Notes: generated by a model not told the origin, from the letters alone. DNA of 64,000 bases from Bacteroidota bacterium (GCA_018267825.1 JAFDXR010000003.1:559206-623205); one strand, 5' to 3'; numbered from the stretch's first letter, positions 44,501 through 53,210 are shown. Numbers and translations: made by a program.

Positions 44501-44686
44501 CACGGTACACTCATGCTTGAATTGAATCAACTCCTGGCGAGTCTGTTGCACATGAATCTGGACCGTCTGTTTATGGGACGCAACAGAACCAATGAGTTTG
44601 TGGTTTATGATCTCTTGTCCCGCAGTTACAAAAGTTCGTTGGCCCGCATGAAGCAGCAGGAAAAGCCCATAGTTTTATGTAAGTAA
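41519..44686 (+). CDS. Class I lanthipeptide dehydratase (LanB)
   Basis: A full-length 1055-residue LanB. The N-terminal glutamylation domain (about 15-660) has the family motif R85..NRCTPYGLFAG (to 98), and the C-terminal SpaB_C / thiopeptide-type elimination domain (about 750-1045) has KWFFIRYADPETHLRFRLH near 799-817. It would add glutamate from glutamyl-tRNA to Ser/Thr of the core and eliminate it, making dehydro-residues. One polypeptide holds both parts, unlike the split enzymes of pinensin-type clusters. It starts 127 bases after the precursor stop and is followed 10 bases later by lanT. ATG 41519 is used; AT-rich leader, no clear Shine-Dalgarno. Confidence 0.94.
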   Translation: MEATTDSPEFHPKFIVRTPVLPFSDSMPNDKSAFFELTKQDIFKEAIYLASATLYNEMIKWHEGLLSDSKSIHKLTISLYKYYTRMQNRCTPYGLFAGLGSGKWAETNEVTFSNNPRNALERKTRLDMNVLCTLAQEIAKLDCVRNALRYYPNNSLYRIGNNYRYIEHFYLQNRRFHNISKVEFSSYLEEVLQACRSGLKHSEITELLIGNDISESEASSFVDELIAIQLLVNHLEPTLTGPDYFEVLHTHLKNIQAEQPSNELNRILDALHTTKILIKKTDVDILNPIEMYWNIFQQLQDILPGLTETNLFQTDLYKKYESATLDHTVHAQLSSTIRFLRKISPKTTIKPLDDFIHRFYERYEDYEVPLLTALDAEAGIGYPNKNNQGVNDLIDDVYPRQHNEVNTLRWDALQTATLKILCDAIRQNKKVINLSEADFEGIDFSDGTQPPSYSVLFKVIDRFSHKLEIQIIGGSSGLNLMGRFAGGHKELENMALEIADFEQRQFPDKILAEVVHLPESRTGNILARPRFRNYEIPYLAKSSVDTAHQIHVEDLTLKIRNNKLILFDKRLNKEIIPRMGNAHMFSVNSLPVYHFLCDLQAQNATTLSLGFNWGILTNQFAFLPRVEYNNTILSTAKWRLKKDDLKKLQDKKTGLKEKHQAFSELKIHSGLPDKFLIVDGDNELLIDTQNDIAIDVFIDTIKNREELTLEEYLFEDESALVKDLSFRSYTNECLAVVLNGHVEKSENITPVSKYNSQALFPAGSEWLYYKIYCGVKTADTILTEKIKALTEGFLGERCIDKWFFIRYADPETHLRFRLHITDFKKYGHIIQSVNEALHPLLEQHLVSNIQLDTYKRELDRYGDNSIHLAEDLFYHDSEFVAGMLNLLDPESGGIIRWKMAIRSVDSLLEDFNLTLEQKHRLIENLSQAFFREHGAQKELKVLLDTKFRTLRPDVEDALNKQLDFGKDYYPAIELLNRRSVLNKPIAGKILDMQHHGTLMLELNQLLASLLHMNLDRLFMGRNRTNEFVVYDLLSRSYKSSLARMKQQEKPIVLCK

Positions 44687-44696
44687 TACACACCGC

Positions 44697-46910
44697 ATGC
44701 GCAGATTTCCACATTTTATGCAAACCGATTCGATGACATGCGGACCCGCCTGCCTGAAGATGGTTGCAAAATATTACGGAAAAAATTACAGCCTGGATGA
44801 TCTGGTAAGACTTAGCAGAACAGATCGTTCCGGGAGCAGTCTGCTCGGACTTTGCAACGCTGCAGAAAACCTGGGTTTCCGCGCAAGTGGCGCCAAAATT
44901 ACATTCTCAGGTCTGACTACTTCCGTAAAACTGCCCTGTATCATTCACTGGAACAACAGTCATTTTGTTGTTGTATACAAAATAGACAAAAAATTCATTC
45001 ATGTCTCAGATCCCTCCCATGGCCAGTTGAAATACACGCACGATGAATTTACCAAAAGCTGGCTGGACGAAGAGCAGGGAGCGGGCATTTCACTGATACT
45101 GGAAACAACACCGGAGTTCTATCAAAACAATCCGAAAAGCAATGACGAAACCCGGAAAAAAGGTTTTCCCTTTCTATTCGGATATCTTCTAAAGCACAAA
45201 AAGCCGATCATACAAGTACTTCTGGGGCTTCTGTTGGGAAGCATACTGCAACTGATCTTTCCATTCCTCACACAAAACATTATCGACAAAGGGATCAGGA
45301 ACAAAGACATTGGTTTCATTTATCTGATCCTGTTCGCACAGCTGATGGTCTTTTCCGGACGGACAACGATTGAAGTCATCCGCAGCTACATCCTCATGCG
45401 TGTAAGCAACGACATCAACATCAACCTGGCACGTGATTTCTTCTCCAAACTGATGAGATTACCTATTCGTTATTTCGACACAAAGATGACTGGTGATATC
45501 ATGCAGCGTATAGATGATAATCACCGGATAGAGAACTTTCTGACCGGGTCATCACTTAACACGTTGTTCTCCATGCTCAGTTTCATTGTATTCAGCATCG
45601 TTCTTGCCTGGTATAGTTTTCTCATATTTGCCGTCTTCTTTATCGGCACATTGTGCTATTTTCTGTGGATTCTCTTCTTCATGAAACGTCGGGCCGACCT
45701 GGATTACAAACGATTCAACCAGAGCAGCATCAATCAAAGCAAGATCCTGGAACTAATTAACGGTATGCAGGAAATCAAACTACACAATGCCGAAACACAA
45801 AAACGCAGACAATGGGAAGTGGTGCAAACCAGGCTTTTTGAGATCACTCTGAAAAGCTTATCACTCAGCAATGTACAAAATACCGGATCCTCCTTGATCA
45901 ATGAGCTAAAAAACATTATCATCACTTTCATTGCAGCCAGACTTGTCCTGGATAATCACATAACACTCGGCATGATGCTTTCTGTAAGTTACATCACCGG
46001 ACAGCTTAACTCTCCCGTTCTGGAAATGGTTAATTTCATACAACGCTGGCAGGATGCAAAACTCAGCCTGGAACGGCTCAATGAAATTCATCAAAAAGAA
46101 GAAGAAGACGCCCCCTCAAAATCACTACTGGCAGAAATACCTGAGGACCTATCCCTTCATTTTGAAGGTGTTTCCTTCAGCTATGGCGGGGCTGCAAACC
46201 AGGTGGTACTGGAAGACATATCAGTACAATTCCCGGCGCACAAAGTTACAGCTATTGTCGGAAGCAGTGGCAGCGGCAAAAGTACGCTGATGAAACTTTT
46301 GCTGCAGTTTTATGCGCCAACCAGCGGTGACATATTTTTAAGTTCCGATTCCGGCGAAAAAAAAACGCACATAAATCTCAGTCAGGTCCAGCCACACAGC
46401 TGGCGTGCAAAAACAGGTGTTGTTTTACAGGAAGGCTACATCTTCAATGATACAATAGCAGGTAACATTGCCGTAGGCGAAGAAACAATCGACTATGCAA
46501 AATTGGAACAAGCCCTCCGGATTGCCAACATCCATGAATTTATCAAAAGCCTTCCTCATGGCTATAACACCCGGATTGGCCTGGAGGGCAATGGCATCAG
46601 TACCGGTCAGAAACAGCGCATCCTGATTGCCCGGGCGGTATATAAAAACCCGCAGTACCTGTTTTTTGATGAGGCCACCAGCGCTTTGGATGCAAACAAC
46701 GAAAAAATAATCATGAACAACTTAAATCAATTTTATAAAAACAAGACCGTCATTGTTATAGCTCATCGATTGAGCACCGTGAAAAATGCCGATCAGATTA
46801 TTGTTCTCGACAAAGGCAAAATTATTGAGAGAGGAAATCATAAAGAACTCTCCGCAATCAAGGGTGCTTACTACGAGCTTGTGAAAAATCAGCTGGAACT
46901 CGGCAGTTGA
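44697..46910 (+). CDS. LanT-type ABC exporter with C39 leader peptidase
   Basis: A 737-residue bacteriocin exporter of the PCAT kind. The N-terminal C39 peptidase has catalytic Cys15 (DSMTCGPACLKM), His89 (NNSHFVVVY) and Asp105 (HVSDPSHG), and so should cut after Gly-Gly of the precursor. Residues about 155-440 hold the membrane helices. The ATPase has Walker A GSSGSGKS near 520, Walker B YLFFDEATSALD near 655 and the histidine loop in IAHRLST. The ABC signature is STGQKQ rather than SGGQ. It is encoded 10 bases after lanB. It is the only visible export gene of the cluster; there is no separate LanP protease. Confidence 0.95.
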   Translation: MRRFPHFMQTDSMTCGPACLKMVAKYYGKNYSLDDLVRLSRTDRSGSSLLGLCNAAENLGFRASGAKITFSGLTTSVKLPCIIHWNNSHFVVVYKIDKKFIHVSDPSHGQLKYTHDEFTKSWLDEEQGAGISLILETTPEFYQNNPKSNDETRKKGFPFLFGYLLKHKKPIIQVLLGLLLGSILQLIFPFLTQNIIDKGIRNKDIGFIYLILFAQLMVFSGRTTIEVIRSYILMRVSNDININLARDFFSKLMRLPIRYFDTKMTGDIMQRIDDNHRIENFLTGSSLNTLFSMLSFIVFSIVLAWYSFLIFAVFFIGTLCYFLWILFFMKRRADLDYKRFNQSSINQSKILELINGMQEIKLHNAETQKRRQWEVVQTRLFEITLKSLSLSNVQNTGSSLINELKNIIITFIAARLVLDNHITLGMMLSVSYITGQLNSPVLEMVNFIQRWQDAKLSLERLNEIHQKEEEDAPSKSLLAEIPEDLSLHFEGVSFSYGGAANQVVLEDISVQFPAHKVTAIVGSSGSGKSTLMKLLLQFYAPTSGDIFLSSDSGEKKTHINLSQVQPHSWRAKTGVVLQEGYIFNDTIAGNIAVGEETIDYAKLEQALRIANIHEFIKSLPHGYNTRIGLEGNGISTGQKQRILIARAVYKNPQYLFFDEATSALDANNEKIIMNNLNQFYKNKTVIVIAHRLSTVKNADQIIVLDKGKIIERGNHKELSAIKGAYYELVKNQLELGS

Positions 46911-47007
46911 AATAGGCTGAATCTGTTAATCACTAATTTAAAAATGTGAACTACTCAGATTGTATTTTCTCTGTTCTGAAAATCCGACACATTTGGCGCC
47001 ACAAACA

Positions 47008-47044
47008 AGCGGTCGCCGAAAAGCTAACAGAGTAGGCACATTAA
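47008..47044 (+). promoter_or_regulatory. Shared upstream element, copy B (before the T9SS protein gene)
   Basis: AGCGG, GCCGAAAAGCTAA, AGAGTAGGCA and ATTAA in the same order as at 41161-41195, with two extra C bases and two changes. It ends 12 bases before the ATG at 47057. Both genes then begin with ATGAAAAA. Confidence 0.75.
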
Positions 47045-47056
47045 TCACATAAACCA

Positions 47057-49021
47057 ATGAAAAATTTAAAAACGATCCTCGGAGCTTCAATGCTTATGAT
47101 GTGTGTCGGGCACAGTGCCTTTTCGCAACGCACCATCTCAGGACAGATTACTTTAAACCCATGTATCTTCCCTATGGACCAGGACGATTTCAGCAACGCA
47201 ACGCCATGGAGCCAGATAGACCCAATTACTACGGGAAATGGGCGCATTATTGTAAACACAACACAAAACAACATTCTCATCACTCCTAACGAAGCAAGCG
47301 GAAGCGGCTGTATGGCACCCGGCCAGGCAGGTGCCTGCAGTAACCGTGAAATGCGCATTTACAGACCCCTGACTGGAACTGTAAGCAACACTTCATGGAG
47401 AACTGAATTCGTGATTAATATCTCAACAGGAAACGCACCGAATTACGGCCTTATTGGATTAACATCCGGAACACAAGACCCTGAAGGAAATTACTCACCC
47501 TCTTCAGCTTGGGCATGTAACAGCGGCTCAGCAAATAGTGGTGTTTGGTCGGCAACCTCACAGGATGGTATTTTTGCATCACTTGTGGCGTTTGGCACAA
47601 ACCAGATTCCAAACAGTTTTAGCTCGCAGCCTTTCACACCGGCTAATCAAACCGCGGCAGCCAATGCCACCTCAACCAGTGGCTGGTGTATATACGGTCA
47701 TGCAAAAAAAGCCGGCGGAAGTTTTTATCCGGCAAGCTCTCCGTTCAACTCCTCACAGTTAAACTGGTCATGGGGCATTCCATTGCCTGCTTTAAAGACA
47801 AACTATTTCATCCGTCTGGAACGCCTCAGTGCCAACACATGTATGATCAGCGTATTTTCGGATGCAGCAAGAACAATCCATATTCCTATGTCGCCGCAAT
47901 GCTTCCAGATCGATCCGAATATTCAGGGATTAAGCAACGTACAGAGCTTTCAGCATCAAAGCGGATCGTTTATGAGAAGTTTAACAGGTGTTATCAGTGA
48001 CCTGAATATATTCAATAACTGTCCGGGAATTCCAACCCTCACACTCACTGCATCAAGCCCCTCGGTGACATGTTCGGCAAACACCGTAACGCTTACTGCT
48101 ACCCCTGGCTTTTCAACATACACATGGAATCCGGGAAACATAACCACCACAAGCAATACATTGGCCGTAAGTCCGGGTTCTACAACCCAATACTCTGTAA
48201 CAGCCGTGTATAATGCTGTTGCCTATCCATGCTTTCATCCAACAGCTTCCGTTCAGGTTGGCGGCATGCCAAATTACCTGACGTTCAGTCCACTCTTTGC
48301 CATTACTTCAGGCTTACCTCCGGCCAGCCAGTCGTTCAGTGTAGAAGTAACACCAGTGGCAGGATCAACAAATCTGGACATATCAACAGCACGCACCAAC
48401 ACCGGTTATAACTATGGATACCTCTGGAAAGTAGAAACACTTGATCCGGCAAACAACAACAATGTGTTATGCTCAGTAATCAACCCATCGAACTGGTGGA
48501 ACAACGCTTCAACAAATGATTTCCCGGGCTATAGCAGTAACTCAAGTGGCGGTTGCTCTGACAACACCTCCATCACAACGGGCGCAGGAGTATTCGATAT
48601 TTCACATAAATATCGCATTACCCGTGGGGTATGGAACCCATGCGCTTACACAGAAGCTACGGTGGCTGTGTCATACTGTACCAATTGCAGAACATCTAAC
48701 GGCGGACCATCCCTTGTCATTGAGCAGGGTCCGGTAACCCGGTCAGAAAGAGTTCCTGTAACGGAAGTAAGTCCACAAAAAACACAAAGCACTGTTATGA
48801 TTGCCCCTAATCCAAATAATGGTGAATTCAATATCCTGGTAGAAAACAACCGCACAGAATACACTTACGAAGTTTACGACAGCTATGGTGCATTGCTGCT
48901 GCAAAACACCAGTGCCGAGGAGAAACAAGCCGTTTCTATCCACGATAGTAAGCCTGGCGTATACATCCTCAAAGTTAACCTCGCCGGAGAAGTTTACATC
49001 AAACGGGTCATCAAAGAATAA
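47057..49021 (+). CDS. T9SS-sorted exported protein at the lanthipeptide locus
   Basis: A 654-residue exported protein. Signal peptide: residues 1-23 (SAFSQ end). Residues about 30-325 are beta-rich with many Asn/Ser/Thr and resemble a concanavalin-like lectin sandwich (LPALKTNYFIRLERLSANTC). An Ig-like/PKD-like unit follows (LTASSPSVTCSANTVTLTAT), a second beta-region with cysteines, and a C-terminal type A sorting domain (MIAPNPNNGEFNILVENN; KPGVYILKVNLAGEVYIKRV). The product should pass the outer membrane through T9SS. Function is unknown. It shares an upstream element with the precursor gene, so it is probably controlled with it. It follows lanT by 146 bases and is ended by a strong terminator. 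Confidence 0.85.
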   Translation: MKNLKTILGASMLMMCVGHSAFSQRTISGQITLNPCIFPMDQDDFSNATPWSQIDPITTGNGRIIVNTTQNNILITPNEASGSGCMAPGQAGACSNREMRIYRPLTGTVSNTSWRTEFVINISTGNAPNYGLIGLTSGTQDPEGNYSPSSAWACNSGSANSGVWSATSQDGIFASLVAFGTNQIPNSFSSQPFTPANQTAAANATSTSGWCIYGHAKKAGGSFYPASSPFNSSQLNWSWGIPLPALKTNYFIRLERLSANTCMISVFSDAARTIHIPMSPQCFQIDPNIQGLSNVQSFQHQSGSFMRSLTGVISDLNIFNNCPGIPTLTLTASSPSVTCSANTVTLTATPGFSTYTWNPGNITTTSNTLAVSPGSTTQYSVTAVYNAVAYPCFHPTASVQVGGMPNYLTFSPLFAITSGLPPASQSFSVEVTPVAGSTNLDISTARTNTGYNYGYLWKVETLDPANNNNVLCSVINPSNWWNNASTNDFPGYSSNSSGGCSDNTSITTGAGVFDISHKYRITRGVWNPCAYTEATVAVSYCTNCRTSNGGPSLVIEQGPVTRSERVPVTEVSPQKTQSTVMIAPNPNNGEFNILVENNRTEYTYEVYDSYGALLLQNTSAEEKQAVSIHDSKPGVYILKVNLAGEVYIKRVIKE

Positions 49022-49043
49022 AAAATCGCACAGCGTGTGTAAG

Positions 49044-49078
49044 CGGGCTTCCTTATTAAAGGAAGCCCGTTTTTTATT
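49044..49078 (+). terminator. Intrinsic terminator at the right end of the lanthipeptide locus
   Basis: CGGGCTTCCTT, loop ATTA, AAGGAAGCCCG, then TTTTTTATTT. A perfect 11-bp stem with a T-run, 22 bases after the T9SS protein stop. Confidence 0.93.
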
Positions 49079-49081
49079 TAT

Positions 49082-49238
49082 GGAAATCTGACCTTCCATT
49101 CATCTGAATTGTTGAATGCCCGTTCAGACTTCAAAACGGAAATTGACCTGAAATCCTTAAAGCTGGCCAAAGGCCTCTATATGTATTCATGTGAATTCCG
49201 GAAACCAGGTGCTCTCTAAAAAAGTCATTACCGACTAA
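49082..49238 (+). pseudogene. Frameshifted remnant of a T9SS C-terminal sorting domain
   Basis: Read in frame from 49082, this gives NARSDFKTEIDLKSLKLAKG then LYMYS, the typical late part of a type A sorting domain. At about 49190 the frame shifts by one base and the continuation reads VNSGNQVLSKKVITD followed by TAA (49236-49238), the usual tail. No start, signal peptide or cargo domain precedes it; instead the terminator does. The sequence differs from the sorting domain of the 47057-49021 protein, so it is not a fresh tandem copy. The rest of the gap (49239-49359) holds the promoter of the next gene and nothing else I recognise. Confidence 0.75.
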
Positions 49239-49332
49239 ACGAAAGCTTCTACAATAATGCATGAAGGCGGGTCTTTTAGACGAAACGGGGATATTTTAAC
49301 AAAAACAAACAGGCAGTTGCGCTTCTGTTTAG

Positions 49333-49340
49333 TATTTTTG
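49333..49340 (+). promoter_or_regulatory. TAnnTTTG promoter core for the DUF4175 gene
   Basis: TATTTTTG stands 20 bases before the TTG start at 49360. A TTG at 49317-49319 might serve as a -33 element, but the spacing is short. Confidence 0.5.
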
Positions 49341-49359
49341 TGTATATACATGCTGCATC

Positions 49360-52300
49360 TTGGCCGAAAACCATAACATACTCATTTCCAAGCTCGACGA
49401 GTTTATACGTAAGTATTATAAGAACCAACTTGTAAAAGGGCTTATATATTCGGCGGCGCTCTTGCTGGTGGCATTTCTGGCAATAGTCCTGGCCGAGTAC
49501 TTTGCCGAATTCGGTATCGTGGCCCGTACAGTCTTGTTTTATTCCTTCATCGGCCTTTCAGCTTTTGTGCTGACCCGTTATATTGTAATCCCCCTGCTGA
49601 AACTCAACAGAATCGGATCTACCCTCACCTACGAAGAAGCCTCATCGATCATTGGCAGCCACTTCAGCAACATTCAGGATAAACTGCTGAACACACTTCA
49701 GCTTCAGAACAACCATGCCTTTACCGGCAGCGACGACCTCCTGCTCGCTGGCATCAGCCAGAAAATTGCTGAACTGAAACCCGTTCCGTTTTCTGCGGCC
49801 ATCAATATTTCCGAAAACAAACGCTACCTCAAATATGTGATTCCGCCGCTTTTCATTACCATGGCGCTCATCATCATCTGGCCACACATTATTACCAGCA
49901 GTACGAGCAAACTCATTCATCACCAAACCTATTTCGAAAAACAGGCTCCTTTCAGTTTTGTTATTGCCAACAAAGATCTCAATGCCGTTCAGCAACAGGA
50001 TTATGAGCTCGTTCTCAATCTCAAAGGCAATGAAATTCCGGGAGAAGTGTTCATTGAAACCGACGGTATTGAACACAAAATGGAAAAAGAAAACAATGTC
50101 ACCTATAAATACACATTCAAAAATGTACAGAAAAACGTAGACTTTGTTTTTAATGCGGCTGGCTTCAATTCTTCGTCGTATGAATTAAATGTACTTCCTA
50201 AACCTATCCTCACCCGCTTCGAAATCCAATTGAATTATCCGGCTTATCTCAACAAAAAGAATGAGTCTGTATCAAATACCGGAGATCTCTCTGTTCCCCA
50301 GGGGACAAAGGTTACCTGGCTGTTCTATTCCAAAAATGCCGATGATGTGGTGCTCCATTTCCCCGATTCAACAATCCGCTCCGGGAAAAGTGGCGAACAG
50401 GAATTTACCTTCGCCAAACGCCTCATGCAGAGTTCGCCATACAGCATCAAAGCTGTGAATCAGTTCATTAAAAACGGTGCCGACTCTGTGAGCTACGCCA
50501 TCAACGTCCTGGCCGATCAGTTCCCTGCTATTGATGTGAGTGAGAAAAAAGATTCGCTGAACCTCCGTAATATTTATTTTTCGGGGTCTGTGCGCGATGA
50601 TTACGGATTTTCAAGATTGGTTTTTAAATACACACACTACACCCAGGATTCAAGCGGTACACCCACTACCAAAAACGGGGAGCAGGTTATTGGTATAAAT
50701 AAACAAAAGGTTTCTCAACCTTATTTTTATTTCTTCGACGGATCGCGCTTCAATCTCAAACCGGGTGACAAAGTAGAATACTATTTTGAAGTATGGGATA
50801 ATGATGGTGTAAATGGAAATAAATCTTCCAAAACACAGGTCATGTCGTTCAAGGCGCCAACAGTCGATGAAATGAATGAGCATACCGATAAAAATAATTC
50901 TGAAATTAAGTCGGACCTCGACGAAAGCATTAAAAAAGCCAAACAACTACAGAAGGATCTCAATGACATGAGCCGCAAAATGGCTGACAAAAAGCAATTG
51001 GGCTGGGAAGAAAAAAAGAAACTCGAAGACATTCTCAATAAACAAAAAGAGCTGCAGCAAAAAATTGAAGAGGCCAAACAGGAAAACCAGCTGAACAACC
51101 AGCAGCAACAGGAATTTACACCACCCGACGAATCGATTCTCGAAAAACAGAAACAACTCGAGAAACTGTTTGAGAACATCATGACCCCGGAGATGAAAAA
51201 ACTCTTTGATGAACTCAATAAAATGCTTGACAAGCTTGACAAAAACCAGGTGCAGCAAAAGCTCGAAGAAATGAAGCTTACCAATAAGGACCTGGAAAAA
51301 GAACTGGACCGCACCCTGGAGTCGTTTAAACAGCTGGAGGTAGAACAGAAAATGCAGCAGACCATCGACAAGCTCGATGAGCTCAGCAAAAAACAGGACG
51401 ACCTCAGCAAACAGTCTGAGCAAAAAAACGCTGACAACAAACAACTCGAGCAAAAACAAAACGAACTCAACAAAGAATTTGACCAGTTGAAAAAAGATGT
51501 TCAGGAGCTTGAAAAGAAAAATGAATCGCTCGAAGAACCTAATGCGCTGCCTAAAACAGAAGAGCAACAAAATGAGATCAGCAAAGAGATGCAAAACAGC
51601 TCTGATCAGCTGAATCAGAACAACAAGAAAAATGCTTCCAAGTCGCAAAAAAATGCTTCCGATAAAATGCAGGAGATGAAAAATGCCATGCAGAAATCAC
51701 TGGACACCATGCAGGAAGAACAACCCGAAGAGAACATGAAAACCCTTCGCCAGATTCTTGAAAACCTGCTCCATCTCTCATTCAGCCAGGAAGACCTCAT
51801 GAACCGCCTGTCGAAAACAACAGTCAATAACCCCCAGTTTACCAAAATACCTCAGGAGCAAAAGAAGCTTCAGGACGATTCACGGATTATTGAAGACAGC
51901 CTGCTGGCACTCAGCAAACGTGAACCACAGATCAGTGCGATGGTAAACCGCGAAATTTCGGCCATTCATATGAACATGGGCAAAGCTGTGGATGAACTGG
52001 CAGAACGTATGCAGGGCAATGCACAGATGCGTATGCAGTATTCCATGACCTCCATCAATAACCTCAGCCTCTTGCTCAACGAAGTGCTCGAGCAGATGCA
52101 GAAGCAAATGCAGGAAAGCAAAAAAGAAGGCAATGGCAGCTGCAAAAAACCAGGTAAAGGAAAACCTTCTTCCAAGCCCGGATCCAAACCCGGCATGGCC
52201 AACATGCGGCAGATGCAGCAACAACTTAACCAGCAACTCGAAGATTTGAAAAAAGCGCTTGAAAATGGTCAGAAACCTGGCGATAAGCCCGGCGATAAAC

Positions 52301-52803
52301 CCGGACAAAAGCCGGGCGGACAAAAACCCGGCGGTATGGGTATGGGTGGAACACAGGGACAAAATGGCTCTCAGATGATGCCCGGCATGAGCGAACAACT
52401 TGCTAAAATGGCCGCACAGCAGGAAGCTATCCGCCGCCAGATGCAACAACTCATGGATCAGATAAAAGGCAAAGGTGGAAACCCCGGCGGAAACCTGGCA
52501 GACCTCATGGAACAAACCGAAAAAGACCTGGTGAATAAACACATTACACAGGAAACAATGAAACGTCAGCAGGAGATTATGACTAAACTTTTAGAAAGCG
52601 AAAAAGCCGAAAGGGAACGCGAACAGGATGAAGAACGTAAAAGTAATGAGGCAAAAAATCAAAATTATAGTAACCCTACGCAGTTTTTAGAGTATAAAAG
52701 AATGAAAGAAAAAGAACTGGAGTTATTAAATACGGTTCCTCCTGGTTTAACTCCCTATTATAAAGATAAAGTGAATAATTATTTTAACAGTGTAAACAAA
52801 TGA
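49360..52803 (+). CDS. DUF4175 membrane protein with long coiled coil
   Basis: An 1147-residue inner-membrane protein. Three hydrophobic helices lie at residues about 28-48, 56-80 and 148-166. A beta-rich periplasmic-type part follows (about 190-500). A very long Lys/Glu/Gln coiled coil covers about 510-900. Near 960-1010 is a low-complexity stretch with KPGDKPG and GGQKPGG repeats. It matches DUF4175. The start is TTG at 49360, as no in-frame ATG is near. It is coupled to the HATPase gene (4-base overlap) and ybeY, a unit I recall in this phylum. Function unknown. Confidence 0.8.
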   Translation: MAENHNILISKLDEFIRKYYKNQLVKGLIYSAALLLVAFLAIVLAEYFAEFGIVARTVLFYSFIGLSAFVLTRYIVIPLLKLNRIGSTLTYEEASSIIGSHFSNIQDKLLNTLQLQNNHAFTGSDDLLLAGISQKIAELKPVPFSAAINISENKRYLKYVIPPLFITMALIIIWPHIITSSTSKLIHHQTYFEKQAPFSFVIANKDLNAVQQQDYELVLNLKGNEIPGEVFIETDGIEHKMEKENNVTYKYTFKNVQKNVDFVFNAAGFNSSSYELNVLPKPILTRFEIQLNYPAYLNKKNESVSNTGDLSVPQGTKVTWLFYSKNADDVVLHFPDSTIRSGKSGEQEFTFAKRLMQSSPYSIKAVNQFIKNGADSVSYAINVLADQFPAIDVSEKKDSLNLRNIYFSGSVRDDYGFSRLVFKYTHYTQDSSGTPTTKNGEQVIGINKQKVSQPYFYFFDGSRFNLKPGDKVEYYFEVWDNDGVNGNKSSKTQVMSFKAPTVDEMNEHTDKNNSEIKSDLDESIKKAKQLQKDLNDMSRKMADKKQLGWEEKKKLEDILNKQKELQQKIEEAKQENQLNNQQQQEFTPPDESILEKQKQLEKLFENIMTPEMKKLFDELNKMLDKLDKNQVQQKLEEMKLTNKDLEKELDRTLESFKQLEVEQKMQQTIDKLDELSKKQDDLSKQSEQKNADNKQLEQKQNELNKEFDQLKKDVQELEKKNESLEEPNALPKTEEQQNEISKEMQNSSDQLNQNNKKNASKSQKNASDKMQEMKNAMQKSLDTMQEEQPEENMKTLRQILENLLHLSFSQEDLMNRLSKTTVNNPQFTKIPQEQKKLQDDSRIIEDSLLALSKREPQISAMVNREISAIHMNMGKAVDELAERMQGNAQMRMQYSMTSINNLSLLLNEVLEQMQKQMQESKKEGNGSCKKPGKGKPSSKPGSKPGMANMRQMQQQLNQQLEDLKKALENGQKPGDKPGDKPGQKPGGQKPGGMGMGGTQGQNGSQMMPGMSEQLAKMAAQQEAIRRQMQQLMDQIKGKGGNPGGNLADLMEQTEKDLVNKHITQETMKRQQEIMTKLLESEKAEREREQDEERKSNEAKNQNYSNPTQFLEYKRMKEKELELLNTVPPGLTPYYKDKVNNYFNSVNK

Positions 52804-53210
52804 TACCGGCAAAAGGGGAAAAGGTTAGAATCGCGTCAAATGCAGAAAATATAAGACTTGTAGAGCGGCTCGTTGAAGATGTTTGTGAAGTATTTAACGT
52901 CAACGAAGATAATTTCGGAAACATTCTGATTGCCGTTACCGAAGCCGTTAATAATGCTATATACCACGGCAATCAGGGAAATCCTGATAAACAAATTCAG
53001 ATCGGTTTCGAGTCTATCGGAAACAACATCATCTTTTCGGTGTCCGACGAAGGCAAAGGTTTTGATTTCAATAACCTGCCCGATCCCACAGATCCTATTA
53101 ATATAGACAAACCCAATGGCCGCGGCGTTTTCCTCATGAAAAACCTTGCCGATAAAGTAGAGTTCTACCAGCAGGGAAAAGAAGTATCGCTCACCTTTAA
53201 TGTGAATTAG
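52800..53210 (+). CDS. Anti-sigma-like serine kinase / HATPase protein (RsbW type)
   Basis: A 136-residue GHKL ATPase-domain protein with the N-box in AVTEAVNNAIYHGNQGNP, G1 in VSDEGKGFDFNNLPDP and G2 in NGRGVFLMKNLAD. It has no membrane or phosphoacceptor domain, so it resembles RsbW/SpoIIAB-type anti-sigma kinases. The target is not known. ATG 52800 overlaps the DUF4175 stop (ATGA). Confidence 0.87.
   Translation: MIPAKGEKVRIASNAENIRLVERLVEDVCEVFNVNEDNFGNILIAVTEAVNNAIYHGNQGNPDKQIQIGFESIGNNIIFSVSDEGKGFDFNNLPDPTDPINIDKPNGRGVFLMKNLADKVEFYQQGKEVSLTFNVN

Noticed and set aside
46911-47056. A second lanthipeptide precursor between lanT and the T9SS protein
   Set aside because: No open frame with a Gly-Gly leader or Cys-rich core is present; the gaps at 39801-39948 and 41433-41518 were also checked.
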